The translations under genes were made by a program, and so were the position numbers. The notes under the pieces are model-generated. The model did no database searches, had not been told where the DNA came from, and was given only the letters and a program-made list of their open reading frames with translations. Positions 53,740-61,757 of a stretch of 64,000 nucleotides of DNA are shown here, one piece after another. The stretch lies in contig NZ_RKRE01000003.1 in assembly GCF_003815015.1 (NCBI RefSeq), positions 558,001-622,000 on the forward strand, written 5' to 3'. Source of the stretch: Thermodesulfitimonas autotrophica. Its GTDB lineage: Bacteria > Bacillota > Desulfotomaculia > Desulfotomaculales > Ammonificaceae. The first letter of the stretch is position 1. Each line of letters starts with the position of its first letter.

Positions 53740-55178
53740 TCCTCGAAAATTTCCAGTCGCACCGCTACACGGAGATCGACCTGGCCCCAGCGGTGACGGT
53801 ACTGCTCGGGGAGTCAGACCAGGGGAAATCGGCCGTTGTCCGGGCGCTGCGGTGGCTTTTTTACAATAGGCCCCAGGGGGCAAATTTTATCCGGGTGGGC
53901 GCGGATTACTGCCGGGTGACCGCGGAGTTCGCGGGTGGCCTCGTGATCGTGCGGGAGCGCCGGGGCAAGACCAACCGCTACGTGATCCGCCGCCCCGGGC
54001 AGGAACCGCTGGTCCTGGAAGGCTTCGGGCGGGAGGTGCCGGAGCAGGTTGAGGAGCTTACGGGGGTGCGGCCGCTCAAACTCGAAGGGGCGAGCTTCGA
54101 GCTTCACGTGGCCCACCAACTCGACCCGCCGTTTCTTCTAACGGAGAGCCCGGCGGTGCGGGCGCGGGCGGTAGGGCACCTTTCCGGGACGCACCTCTTC
54201 GACGCGGCCGACCGCAAGGCCGCCCGGCTGGCGGCGGAACTGGCGCGCCTGCGGGGGGAATTAGAAGAAAAAGCGGGGGCGCTGCGGGTGCAGATCGCGG
54301 GATTTGCCGACCTGCCCGAACTTGAGGCGCGTTTCGAGGGTTGTGCCGACCTTTACCGCCGGAGCGAAGCGGCGGCGGCGAAGGTGAGCCGGCTCGTTGC
54401 GCTGCGGGAAGAGTACGGCGGCCTGTGCCGGGGGATGCGGGAGGCGGCGGAACTCCTGCGGCAGGTGCCGGAGCCGGAAGAGTTGCGCCGTAGGGGCGAA
54501 ACCGCGGCGCAGAAGGTTTCCCGCTGTCTCCGGGTGCGGGAGCTTCGGGAGGCGCGGGGGAGGGCCCTCGGGCTTCTATGCGCGGTGCGGGAGACACTGG
54601 CCGCGACCGCGACGGTGCGGGAGGCGGAAGCGGGGGCGCTTAGCGCCGCGGCCCTGATCGAGCGGCTGGCGGCCCTGCGGCGCAAAGGCGGCGAGTGGCT
54701 GGCACTCAGGTCGGAGCGGGACGAGATCCGCGCGAACCTGGCGACGTTAACGGTGGTCCCGCAGGCTGAAGGGCGGCTCCTTGAGATAGGGGAACGGCTC
54801 GCGCGGCTCGCCAAGCTCAGGACCTTGGCCGAGCGGCGGCGGGACACCAGCCGGCACCTGGCGCGGGTTGCGGCGGCGCTTGCCGCTCTCGACGGGGTCC
54901 CGGTCGCGGGGCGGCTCTGGGAGCAGGTGGCGGCACACGCCCGCCTGGCGGAGAAGTTGCGGCGGCTCCTGAGGGATTACGCGGCGACGCAGCGACAGCT
55001 CGCCGCCGCTGCCGGGAGCCTGGCGGCAGCCCGGAAAGAGGTTGCCGAGCGGGCCCGGGAATTGCGCGCGTTGCTCGCGAAGGCGCAGCGGTGCCCGCTT
55101 TGCCTCGCACCTCTTTCCGCCGCGCGCGTGGCGGAAATCCTGCGCCGGGAATTGGGGGAGGATGCTGCTGATGGATGA
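53721..55178 (+). CDS. Rad50/SbcC-like ATPase, N-terminal half with zinc hook
   Basis: 485 aa. Begins RLKRLILENFQSHRYTEIDL, an SMC/Rad50 start, with Walker A LGESDQGKS (to residue 37). A long coiled coil runs from about 170 to 450 and ends in a zinc-hook motif CPLC (C458-C461). The frame then stops, so the returning coil, signature motif and Walker B are missing from this protein; they are supplied by the two following genes. The splitting occurs exactly after the hook. Overlaps the next gene by 8 bases. Confidence 0.85.
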   Translation: MRLKRLILENFQSHRYTEIDLAPAVTVLLGESDQGKSAVVRALRWLFYNRPQGANFIRVGADYCRVTAEFAGGLVIVRERRGKTNRYVIRRPGQEPLVLEGFGREVPEQVEELTGVRPLKLEGASFELHVAHQLDPPFLLTESPAVRARAVGHLSGTHLFDAADRKAARLAAELARLRGELEEKAGALRVQIAGFADLPELEARFEGCADLYRRSEAAAAKVSRLVALREEYGGLCRGMREAAELLRQVPEPEELRRRGETAAQKVSRCLRVRELREARGRALGLLCAVRETLAATATVREAEAGALSAAALIERLAALRRKGGEWLALRSERDEIRANLATLTVVPQAEGRLLEIGERLARLAKLRTLAERRRDTSRHLARVAAALAALDGVPVAGRLWEQVAAHARLAEKLRRLLRDYAATQRQLAAAAGSLAAARKEVAERARELRALLAKAQRCPLCLAPLSAARVAEILRRELGEDAADG

Positions 55179-55449
55179 GCTCGAAAAAGAACTCGGGCGG
55201 CTGAAGGAAGGTATCGAAAAGGCGCGGCGGCTGCGGGAGAAGGCGGCCGGCCAGAAGGAGGTCCTGGAGCAGCGGCTCCGGGAGATCGAGGCGGAGATCC
55301 GCGCTGAAGGTGTGGAGCCAGACCGGCTGGAGGAGGAGATCGCGCGGTTGGAGGCGGAGGCGCGCCAGGCACTGGCCGAGGTTGACCGGCTGATCCCCTG
55401 GGACCTGCTCCGGCGGGTCGAGGAAAACCGGAACGCGGGGCGCAAGTAA
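55171..55449 (+). CDS. small coiled-coil protein between the Rad50 halves
   Basis: 92 aa, almost entirely heptad coiled coil rich in Glu, Arg and Leu (MDELEKELGRLKEGIEKARRL onward), no catalytic motif. It overlaps the preceding gene by 8 bases and the next by 1 base. It may represent part of the returning coil of Rad50 or a separate bridging subunit. ATG 55171 with GGGGAGG 10 bases before; ATG 55162 and 55175 are alternatives. Confidence 0.7.
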   Translation: MDELEKELGRLKEGIEKARRLREKAAGQKEVLEQRLREIEAEIRAEGVEPDRLEEEIARLEAEARQALAEVDRLIPWDLLRRVEENRNAGRK

Positions 55450-56123
55450 TGACGGACAGGGAAACGATCGGTGCGGCGCTTGTGAGCTTTGGGGAATACC
55501 TGCGCCGGCGCCGCTGGGAGTACGAGCGACTGCTATCCGAGCTGGCGGCCGTGGAAAAGGAACTGGCAGCCACCAGCGCGCGCGAAGCGGTGCTGGCGCA
55601 GGCCCGGGAGGTTTTCCAGCTTGCCGCCGAGGCCGCCCGGGAGCAGGCGAAGCAGGGTGTGGAGCGGGTGGTCACGTGGGCGCTGCAGTCTGTCTTCGGC
55701 CCAGAGATCTCCTTCGAGGTCACGCTATCCGAACGGCGCGACCAGCCGGAGGCGGACTTTTTTGTGGTAAGCACCTACGGCGGAACCACGCCCGTGCGGA
55801 CCGAACCGACCGAGGCCCGGGGCGGCGGGGTCGTGGACATCATCTCCCTGGCGCTGCGCTACGTGCTCCTCGAGCGGAGCCGGATGGGCGGGCCGCTGGT
55901 GTTAGACGAGCCGGGGAAGCACGTGAGCGAGGAATATTCCCGGGCGCTCGGTGACTTTATCCGCCTGATGAGCGAGGATGCCGGGCGGCAGGTGATCATC
56001 GTTACCCACAACAGCGAGCTCGCCGAGACGGGCACGCTCGCCTACCGGGTGGAGCTGCGCAACGGGGAGAGCCGCGTTTACCCGGCAGGCGCTAACAACC
56101 GTCACCCGGGCACGGGGTCGTAA
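55449..56123 (+). CDS. Rad50/SbcC-like ATPase, C-terminal half
   Basis: 224 aa. A coiled coil (about 20-75) leads into the C-lobe of an ABC-type DNA repair ATPase: signature ARGGGVVDIISLALRYVLL (123-141), Walker B PLVLDEP (149-155) with GKHVSEEY as D-loop region, and the switch VTHNSE (H187). There is no Walker A, so it must combine with the N-half to make an ATP site. The LDEP-KHVS form recalls phage Rad50-like proteins. Confidence 0.85.
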   Translation: MTDRETIGAALVSFGEYLRRRRWEYERLLSELAAVEKELAATSAREAVLAQAREVFQLAAEAAREQAKQGVERVVTWALQSVFGPEISFEVTLSERRDQPEADFFVVSTYGGTTPVRTEPTEARGGGVVDIISLALRYVLLERSRMGGPLVLDEPGKHVSEEYSRALGDFIRLMSEDAGRQVIIVTHNSELAETGTLAYRVELRNGESRVYPAGANNRHPGTGS

Positions 56124-56193
56124 AAAATTGCCGGTAGGCGGGGAACGCCCCGATTTACCCTTCCCCGTGGGTATTATTTTTTCGAGCGGGTTA

Positions 56194-56223
56194 TTGACGG
56201 GCTGCCGGAGATTGTGTTAATAT
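56194..56223 (+). promoter_or_regulatory. sigma-A promoter of the HesB-like gene
   Basis: TTGACG (56194-56199), a 17-18 base spacer, then TTAATA/TAATAT (56217-56223). The -10 lies inside the palindrome at 56217-56242. Confidence 0.75.
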
Positions 56224-56242
56224 ACCCCTGGGGGTATATTAA
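56217..56242 (+). promoter_or_regulatory. CsoR/CstR-type palindromic operator
   Basis: TTAATATACCCC (56217-56228), two bases TG, then its exact reverse complement (56231-56242). C/G runs flanked by TATAC/GTATA resemble operators of the CsoR/CstR/RcnR family (copper, persulfide or nickel/cobalt sensors). It covers the -10 box, so a repressor there would block RNA polymerase. Confidence 0.75.
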
Positions 56243-56346
56243 AAGAGGTTAAAATGCTGTAAATTATTGTGTTGGCCATGGTAGAATTGCTTTTTAAAAA
56301 GCCGCCGCAGAAAAATTTGTAGAAGTCTGGGAAGGGAGAAGAAATG

Positions 56347-56664
56347 ATGCTCGAAGTAACGCCGTTGGCCCAGGAGAAACTGAAGGAGTTTCTCGAAGCG
56401 CGCAAGGCGCTCGACGCCTACATCAGGGTCTACATCAGCGGGATCGGGTGAGGGGGGCCGAACTTCGGTCTGGCTCTGGATGAGTCAGTGAAAGCGGATG
56501 ACACCGTCTTTACGGCCGGGGAAATCAAGTTTGCCGTGGACAAGGCAACGGAGCCGTATTTAGAGGGCGCCGTTCTCGACTACGCTAACACCTGGTTGGG
56601 CGGCGGTTTCACCATCTCAAGGCCCGGCGCCTCTTCCTGCGGGGGCTCCTGTTCTTCCTGCTAA
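56347..56664 (+). CDS. HesB-like selenoprotein (UGA at 56449 read as selenocysteine)
   Basis: 105 codons with one in-frame TGA at codon 35 (56449-56451). Before it reads MLEVTPLAQEKLKEFLEARK and YIRVYISGIG; after it GGPNFGLALDES continues the same HesB/IscA-like family to CGGSCSSC and TAA. In other HesB/IscA proteins a conserved Cys lies at the TGA position, so Sec is expected. A GGTCTG motif (56467-56472) lies 15 bases after the TGA inside a hairpin, as in the E. coli fdhF SECIS. HesB-like selenoproteins are a known predicted family. Probably an Fe-S, sulfur or metal carrier. ATG 56347 fits GGGAG 8 bases upstream; ATG 56344 is possible. Confidence 0.82.
56452..56480 (+). promoter_or_regulatory. 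candidate bacterial SECIS element
   Basis: Directly after the UGA, GGCCGA and TCGGTC can pair, or GCC with GGC around a larger loop. The motif GGUCUG, which forms the SelB-binding loop of the E. coli fdhF element, starts 15 bases after the UGA. The exact fold was not computed. Confidence 0.6.
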
Positions 56665-56720
56665 GGCGTCTGGCGGAAAACCTTTCAGGGAAAACCGATT
56701 TTTGTTCTGCCACGGCATAG

Positions 56721-56754
56721 AAAGGGCTGCCCTCGATCGGTGGGGCAGCCCTTT
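56721..56754. terminator. strong hairpin between convergent genes
   Basis: AAAGGGCTGCCC (56721-56732) and GGGCAGCCCTTT (56743-56754) form a perfect 12-bp stem around a 10-base loop. It lies between the selenoprotein gene and the minus-strand CBM gene and can serve both. Confidence 0.8.
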
Positions 56755-56785
56755 CCCTGTCTGGCAGTGAACTTTCCGCTGGCGC

Positions 56786-57103
56786 TCAGTAAATAATGTC
56801 GCTGGCCCAGTTCCAGCCGTTGTTGTTGTCCCAGTTGTTGGCGCTGTCTTTGAAGCAGAAGTTGAGTTCGCTCGTCCCCTGAACGGGAAGGGAAATCGCG
56901 AAGCTCCCGTCCGGTTCCCGCCGCATCTCTGCTGTGTTCACATTTTTCCACCCGTCGAACCCGTAGTGGACGTAAACACGGTCGGCACCGCTCTTGGCGA
57001 GCAGGCCGTTGTAGCGGATCAGAACGTCCCGGCCCCGGACGGCCGGCGAAGGAGTGACGTCAACGCGGTTATCAAGGATATGTTTCCCTTTGGCGATGAA
57101 CAT
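56786..57103 (-). CDS. stand-alone starch-binding-type module (CBM25-like)
   Basis: 105 aa, a single beta-sandwich module: IRYNGLLAKSGADRVYVHYGFDGWKNV and LNFCFKDSANNWDNNNGWNWA are the paired motifs with the aromatic residues that bind alpha-glucan in CBM25-type modules. No signal peptide and no enzyme domain, so it is probably intracellular, perhaps on glycogen. ATG follows AAGGAGGG by 6 bases. It is 34 bases after hydA in the same direction and may be in its operon. Confidence 0.75.
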   Translation of the reverse strand: MFIAKGKHILDNRVDVTPSPAVRGRDVLIRYNGLLAKSGADRVYVHYGFDGWKNVNTAEMRREPDGSFAISLPVQGTSELNFCFKDSANNWDNNNGWNWASDIIY

Positions 57104-57137
57104 AATGACCCTCCTTAAACTTTTATGGGTTTAGTAC

Positions 57138-59009
57138 TCAATTGTTATCTTGCACCGCGCTCCTGGGGAAAATACTTGGGAAAAGCTGGGGATCGTAGCG
57201 GGTGGGCACCGGGCTGCGCGGCGTGTAAGTGGTGTGCAGCAGTTTCATGGCGGTGGGGCCAAGCGGCCGCCCGAGGAACTCTTCGTAAATCTTTTTGGCT
57301 TGGGGGTTCTCGTGGGAGCGCCGGATGGTCCGGGAAAAGTCGATCCGGTAAAGCGCGTCGGCGCGGTTGTGCCGGTAGTCAAGCGAAAGCGCGGCCTGAT
57401 CGTGGCCGGCAAGGATCGGCTGGCCGCTCCCGCCTACACAGCCGCCGGGGCAGGCCATGATCTCGAGGTAGTGGAAGGCTTCGCCTGCCTTTACCAGTTC
57501 GAGAAGCCGCCGGGCGTTACCCAGACCGTGAGCGACACCCACCCGTACCTGCCAGCGGCCGAGGTCTACCCACGCTTCCTTGATCCCGCTTTGGCCGCGC
57601 AGCTCCGCCATATCAATCAGCCCCCTTTCGTCCGGGTGCGTGACCGCGTAGGCGGTCCGCACCGCCGCTTCCATCACGCCGCCGGTGGCGCCGAAGATCG
57701 TCCCCGCACCGCTCGCGATACCGAGCGGCTGGTCGTAGTCCTCGTCCGGCAGGCTGCCGAAGTCGATCCCTGCCTGCCGGATCATCCGCCCGAGTTCCCG
57801 CGTTGTGAGGACGTAATCGACGTCCCGAAACTGGTCGGTTCCCATTTCCGGGCGACTGGCTTCGAACTTTTTGGCGACGCAGGGCATAATCGCCACCACC
57901 ACTACCTTACGCGGGTCGTAGCTGTGTTTGGCGGCGAAGTAGGTTTTGGCGAGGGCGCCGAACATCTGGTGCGGCGACTTGCAAGTGGAGAGGTGACCGA
58001 GGAATTCGGGGTAAAAGTGCTCGCAGAACTTGATCCAGCCGGGGCAGCAGGAGGTGAGCATGGGGAAGGGGCCGCCGGCTTCAAGCCGCTCGAGGAACTC
58101 ATGGGCCTCTTCGATGATGGTGAGGTCGGCGCTGAAATCGGTCGCAAAGACTTTATCGAAGCCGAGGCGCCGCAGCGCCGCCACCAACTTCCCGGTAACC
58201 ACGGTTCCCGGCGGCATCCCGAAAAGTTCCCCGAGGGTCACCTGGATCGAGGGCGCCGTCTGGGCCAGCACGATCTTATCCGGGTCGTCAAGCGCCCGCC
58301 AGACATCCGCGATGCACTCCCGCTCGTAGAGGGAGGCCGTGGGGCAGGCGAGGATGCACTGGCCGCAGGTGGTGCAGGCCACGTCGGCCAGGTCGAGCAT
58401 AAACGGGGGCGCAATCACCGTCGCGAAGCCCCGGTGCTGCGCCGCGTAGACGTGGACCTGCTGCGCGTTCGAGCAGATGGCCTCGCAGCGGCGGCACCGG
58501 ACGCACTTGTTGTAGTCCCGAACGATGAAGGGGTTGCGGTCGTAAAGCGGGTAGTTTGGCGTCTCACCGGTGAAGCGGATGTTGCGGATGCCTAAGGTTT
58601 CCGCCAGATTCTGCAACTCGCAGTTGCCGTTGCGGATGCAGGTAGTGCACTCCCGGTGGTGCTCGGAGAGGAGGAGTTCCACCACGGTTTGCCGCACCCG
58701 GCGGACCCGCGCGGTGTTGGTATGCACCTTTAGCCCTTCGGCCACCTTGTAAACGCAGGCCGCCTGCAGTGCCGGGAGGCCCTCGATTTCCACGAGGCAG
58801 ACCCGGCAGGCCCCGATCTCGTTTATCCCGCGCAGGTAGCAGAGGCTCGGGATCGCGATGCCGTGTGCCCGCGCGGCTTCGAGAAGATTGGTTCCTTCCG
58901 GCGCCTCCACTTCCCGGCCGTCGATGGTCAGCCGCACGATCCTTTGGGGTTGAGCGGGTGGCGGGCCCTCGGGGCCGGCGTGTTCGATGCGGCGCTTCTC
59001 GTCGGTCAC
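57138..59009 (-). CDS. hydA: [FeFe] hydrogenase, catalytic subunit HydA
   Basis: Hydrogen-forming or hydrogen-consuming subunit (623 aa) of an NADH-linked, probably electron-bifurcating enzyme. N-terminal [2Fe-2S] (C57, C68, C71, C85), His-ligated [4Fe-4S] (HHREC-TTC, to C130), two [4Fe-4S] (C169-C179, C212-C222), then the H-cluster motifs TSCCPGW (319-325), MPCVAKKFE (375-383) and MACPGGCVGG (518-527), and a small-subunit C-terminus. Start GTG 59009. It stands apart from hydB/hydC, which lie 2.7 kb away behind an ABC cassette read the other way. Confidence 0.95.
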   Translation of the reverse strand: MTDEKRRIEHAGPEGPPPAQPQRIVRLTIDGREVEAPEGTNLLEAARAHGIAIPSLCYLRGINEIGACRVCLVEIEGLPALQAACVYKVAEGLKVHTNTARVRRVRQTVVELLLSEHHRECTTCIRNGNCELQNLAETLGIRNIRFTGETPNYPLYDRNPFIVRDYNKCVRCRRCEAICSNAQQVHVYAAQHRGFATVIAPPFMLDLADVACTTCGQCILACPTASLYERECIADVWRALDDPDKIVLAQTAPSIQVTLGELFGMPPGTVVTGKLVAALRRLGFDKVFATDFSADLTIIEEAHEFLERLEAGGPFPMLTSCCPGWIKFCEHFYPEFLGHLSTCKSPHQMFGALAKTYFAAKHSYDPRKVVVVAIMPCVAKKFEASRPEMGTDQFRDVDYVLTTRELGRMIRQAGIDFGSLPDEDYDQPLGIASGAGTIFGATGGVMEAAVRTAYAVTHPDERGLIDMAELRGQSGIKEAWVDLGRWQVRVGVAHGLGNARRLLELVKAGEAFHYLEIMACPGGCVGGSGQPILAGHDQAALSLDYRHNRADALYRIDFSRTIRRSHENPQAKKIYEEFLGRPLGPTAMKLLHTTYTPRSPVPTRYDPQLFPSIFPRSAVQDNN

Positions 59010-59189
59010 GGCAACATCACCGGTTCTAATCTTCTACCGCCCGCGGCTTTTTATTCTTCGGCAGGGCGCGGCCGGGCCGCTTCCCCGGGGCGAATGTTGC
59101 GCGCGGATTGGCGCCGGCGGCAGGAGATTGGCGGCGGGGCGCGAAAATAAACGAAGATTTCACTATTAAGAGTAGGGAGGCTTGCGGAG

Positions 59190-60227
59190 TTGGCGAAGAC
59201 GGGAAGGCGAAGTTTGCGGCGCGTTTGCTCTATTCTGCCAGGGCAAGCCGGCTTCACGCCCGCCAGGTTAAGGGCGGCCGCTGGTGCGGCTCTCTTGGCG
59301 GGCCTGCTGCTGGTCTTTGCCCTGCTGGGCGCGGGGTGTGGGACAAAGCCGGCGGCACTCACGGTGGGGCTCTTGCCCATCACGGACAACCTCCCCTTCT
59401 GGGTCGCGGAGCAGAAGGGCTATTTCCGCGACGCGGGGGTGGCGGTGAAATTTATCTCCTTCCCGAGCGCGGTGGAACGGGACAGCGCCTTCACCGCCGG
59501 GCAGATCGACGTGGCGGTGGGCGACCTTCTGGCGGTGGCCCAGATGCGGCAGGGCGGGACTAAGGTGAAGGCGATCGCTCTCTGCCAGGGCGTGCGGCCG
59601 GAGGAGGGGCGCTTTGCGGTGCTGGCGGCGCCCGGCTCGGGGCTGAGGACGGTGGCCGACCTCAAAAACGTGCCCATCGCCTGCTCCCTGAAGACGATTA
59701 ACGAGTACGTGCTCGACCGGCTGCTAACGGCGGAGGGGTTCAAACCCGAGGAGATTAAGAAAGTGGCGATCCCCAAGATTCCGGTGCGCCTCGAGGCGCT
59801 GCTCAACGGCACCGTCAAGGCGGCGATCCTGCCGGATCCCTTCGCGGCGCTGGCGGAGGCCAAAGGCGCGCGCCTCATCATTGACGATACGAAGAGCAAC
59901 ATCTCCCAGACGGTCATCATCGCGCGCGAGGAGACGATTGACCGAAACCTCACGGGGCTCAAGCGGCTGCTGGCGGCTTACAACCGGGCGGTGCGCGACA
60001 TCCAGCGGGACCCGACCGCTCAGGTGCCGCTGCTAAAGGAAAAGGCGCGGGTGCCTGAACCGGTGCTGCCCGGGGGGCGCCACGGGATGAAGCTCATCTT
60101 CTCGCCGGCACAGCTTCCGGCACCCGCGGACGTGCAGGCGGTGGTTGACTGGCTCACGGCGAAGGGGATTCTGAAGGCGCCGGTGCGCTACGACGACCTG
60201 GTGGAAAAGCGAGTGCTCGGCGGTTGA
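59190..60227 (+). CDS. ABC transporter substrate-binding lipoprotein (SsuA/NMT1-like)
   Basis: Binding protein of the nitrate/sulfonate/taurine (NMT1/SsuA) class, 345 aa. Long N-terminus, hydrophobic segment and lipobox LLGAGC (about residues 45-50). The domain starts TVGLLPITDNLPFWVAEQKGYFRDAG, with AGQIDVAVGDLLAV and ILPDPFAALAEAKG. The ligand cannot be inferred; pyrimidine, sulfonate or other small acids are all possible. TTG at 59190 with GCGGAG just upstream. Divergent from hydA. Confidence 0.85.
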   Translation: MAKTGRRSLRRVCSILPGQAGFTPARLRAAAGAALLAGLLLVFALLGAGCGTKPAALTVGLLPITDNLPFWVAEQKGYFRDAGVAVKFISFPSAVERDSAFTAGQIDVAVGDLLAVAQMRQGGTKVKAIALCQGVRPEEGRFAVLAAPGSGLRTVADLKNVPIACSLKTINEYVLDRLLTAEGFKPEEIKKVAIPKIPVRLEALLNGTVKAAILPDPFAALAEAKGARLIIDDTKSNISQTVIIAREETIDRNLTGLKRLLAAYNRAVRDIQRDPTAQVPLLKEKARVPEPVLPGGRHGMKLIFSPAQLPAPADVQAVVDWLTAKGILKAPVRYDDLVEKRVLGG

Positions 60228-61003
60228 TCCTGGTTGAGGGATTGCGGGTGACGTACCAGACGGCCGGGGGGCCCGTGGCGGCCCTCGGCGGCGTCTCTTT
60301 TCGGGTGGCGGCGGGGGAAACCTGCTGCGTTATCGGGTCTTCCGGCTGCGGCAAGAGCACGCTGCTATCGGTTTTGGCGGGGCTCATCCCTGATTTTGCG
60401 GGAAAGGTGCTGGTTGCCGGGGCACCGGTTGCTCCCGGGCGGCGCCAAACGGCGCTGATTCTCCAGGACTACGGCCTCCTGCCCTGGAAAAACGTCTTCG
60501 CCAACGTGGCCCTCGGGCTGGAGATCCGCAAGGTGCCGCGGCCGGAGCGGGAGGCGCGGGTGAACCGCCTCCTGCGGGAGTTGGGGCTGTACGAGTACCG
60601 CCGCCTCTACCCGGCGCAGCTTTCCGGCGGCCAGCGGCAGCGGGTGGCGATCGCGCGGGCGCTCGCCCTTGAGCCCGACCTGCTCCTCATGGACGAGCCC
60701 TTTTCTTCCCTCGATGCCCTCACGCGGGAGGCGTTGCAGGAGAGCCTCCGCGAAATTTGGACCCGCACGCGCTGCACGATTGTCCTGGTGACCCACAGTA
60801 TCGAGGAGGCGGTCTTCTTGGGCCGGCAGATCATCGTTCTCTCCCCCCGGCCGGGGCGGGTGGTGGCCGCGCTGCCCAATCCCGGCGCGGGGCGCCAGGA
60901 TTGGCGCCGTGACCCGGAATTCCTGCGGCTTTGCTCCTTCCTGCGGGAAAAACTGGCGGTTGGCGCTGCAGCACCGGGCACCGCAGCGGCGGGTCGGAGG
61001 TGA
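60224..61003 (+). CDS. ABC transporter ATPase (SsuB/TauB-like)
   Basis: 259 aa. Walker A GSSGCGKST, Q-loop LILQDYGLLPWKNV, signature LSGGQRQRVAIARALA, Walker B LLLMDEPFSSLD, H-loop VTHSIEEA. The PW in the Q-loop region is typical of the SsuB/TauB group. TTGA overlap with the binding-protein gene. Confidence 0.93.
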   Translation: MILVEGLRVTYQTAGGPVAALGGVSFRVAAGETCCVIGSSGCGKSTLLSVLAGLIPDFAGKVLVAGAPVAPGRRQTALILQDYGLLPWKNVFANVALGLEIRKVPRPEREARVNRLLRELGLYEYRRLYPAQLSGGQRQRVAIARALALEPDLLLMDEPFSSLDALTREALQESLREIWTRTRCTIVLVTHSIEEAVFLGRQIIVLSPRPGRVVAALPNPGAGRQDWRRDPEFLRLCSFLREKLAVGAAAPGTAAAGRR

Positions 61004-61010
61004 GGCGCCG

Positions 61011-61757
61011 GTGCAGAGACTATTCCGCCGCGCAGGCACCACCCTCGGCGCGCTTTTGCTGCTGCTTGCTTTGTGGGCGTTGGCGGCGGCGGTAGTCCGT
61101 CTCCCTGCGCTCCCTACGCCGCTTGCGGCCTTTGCGGTTTTCTTCCGGGAGTTGCCGGGTGAGCTCGGGCGCCACCTGCTTGTCAGCAGCTACCGCGTGG
61201 CGGCGGGCATTTGCCTTGCCGTGGCTACCGCCATTCCCGTGGGACTTGCTTGCCGCAATCCCGCGGTCGACCGCGTTTTATCACCCCTCATCTACCTCAT
61301 TTACCCGGTGCCCAAGATCGTCTTTCTTCCCGTGGTGATGGTGCTCTTGGGCTTAGGCGACGGGGCGAAGATCCTGCTCATCACCTTAGTCCTTTTCTTC
61401 CAGATCCTCCTTCCCGTGCGCGACGGCGCCCGGCACATTCCCCAGGCGCTCATCGCTTCGGTGACTTCCCTCGGCGCGGGGCCGGGTGCCCTTTTGCGCC
61501 ACGTGATCTGGCCGGCGGTGCTCCCGGAGGTCCTGACCGCCCTCCGGATCGCTTCGGGAACCGCGATCGCCGTGCTCTTTTTTGCGGAGACGATCGCGAG
61601 CCAGGAGGGGCTGGGCTACTACCTCCTCGACGCCTGGACGCGCTACGCTTACCCGGAGCTCTACGCCGGCATCATCGCCATGGGACTCCTCGGCTTCCTC
61701 ATTTACGTAATCCTCGAGTGGCTCGAGCGGCGCCTCTGCGCCTGGAAGTACCTTTAG
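61011..61757 (+). CDS. ABC transporter permease (SsuC/TauC-like)
   Basis: 248 aa, six helices, with the EAA-type cytoplasmic loop around ASVTSLGAGPGALLRHVIWPAVLPEVLTALRIA. GTG at 61011 has GGAGGTG 8 bases upstream; the frame is open further into the ATPase gene but that is overlap. Its stop overlaps the end of hydB by 4 bases on the other strand. Confidence 0.92.
   Translation: MQRLFRRAGTTLGALLLLLALWALAAAVVRLPALPTPLAAFAVFFRELPGELGRHLLVSSYRVAAGICLAVATAIPVGLACRNPAVDRVLSPLIYLIYPVPKIVFLPVVMVLLGLGDGAKILLITLVLFFQILLPVRDGARHIPQALIASVTSLGAGPGALLRHVIWPAVLPEVLTALRIASGTAIAVLFFAETIASQEGLGYYLLDAWTRYAYPELYAGIIAMGLLGFLIYVILEWLERRLCAWKYL

Noticed and set aside
56347-56664. HesB-like gene as a nonsense pseudogene
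   Set aside because: Sequence stays conserved after the TGA, the stop sits at the expected Cys/Sec site, and a SECIS-like GGUCUG hairpin follows.
57150-58595. 481-codon plus-strand frame opposite hydA
   Set aside because: Antisense shadow; hydA shows every cluster motif.
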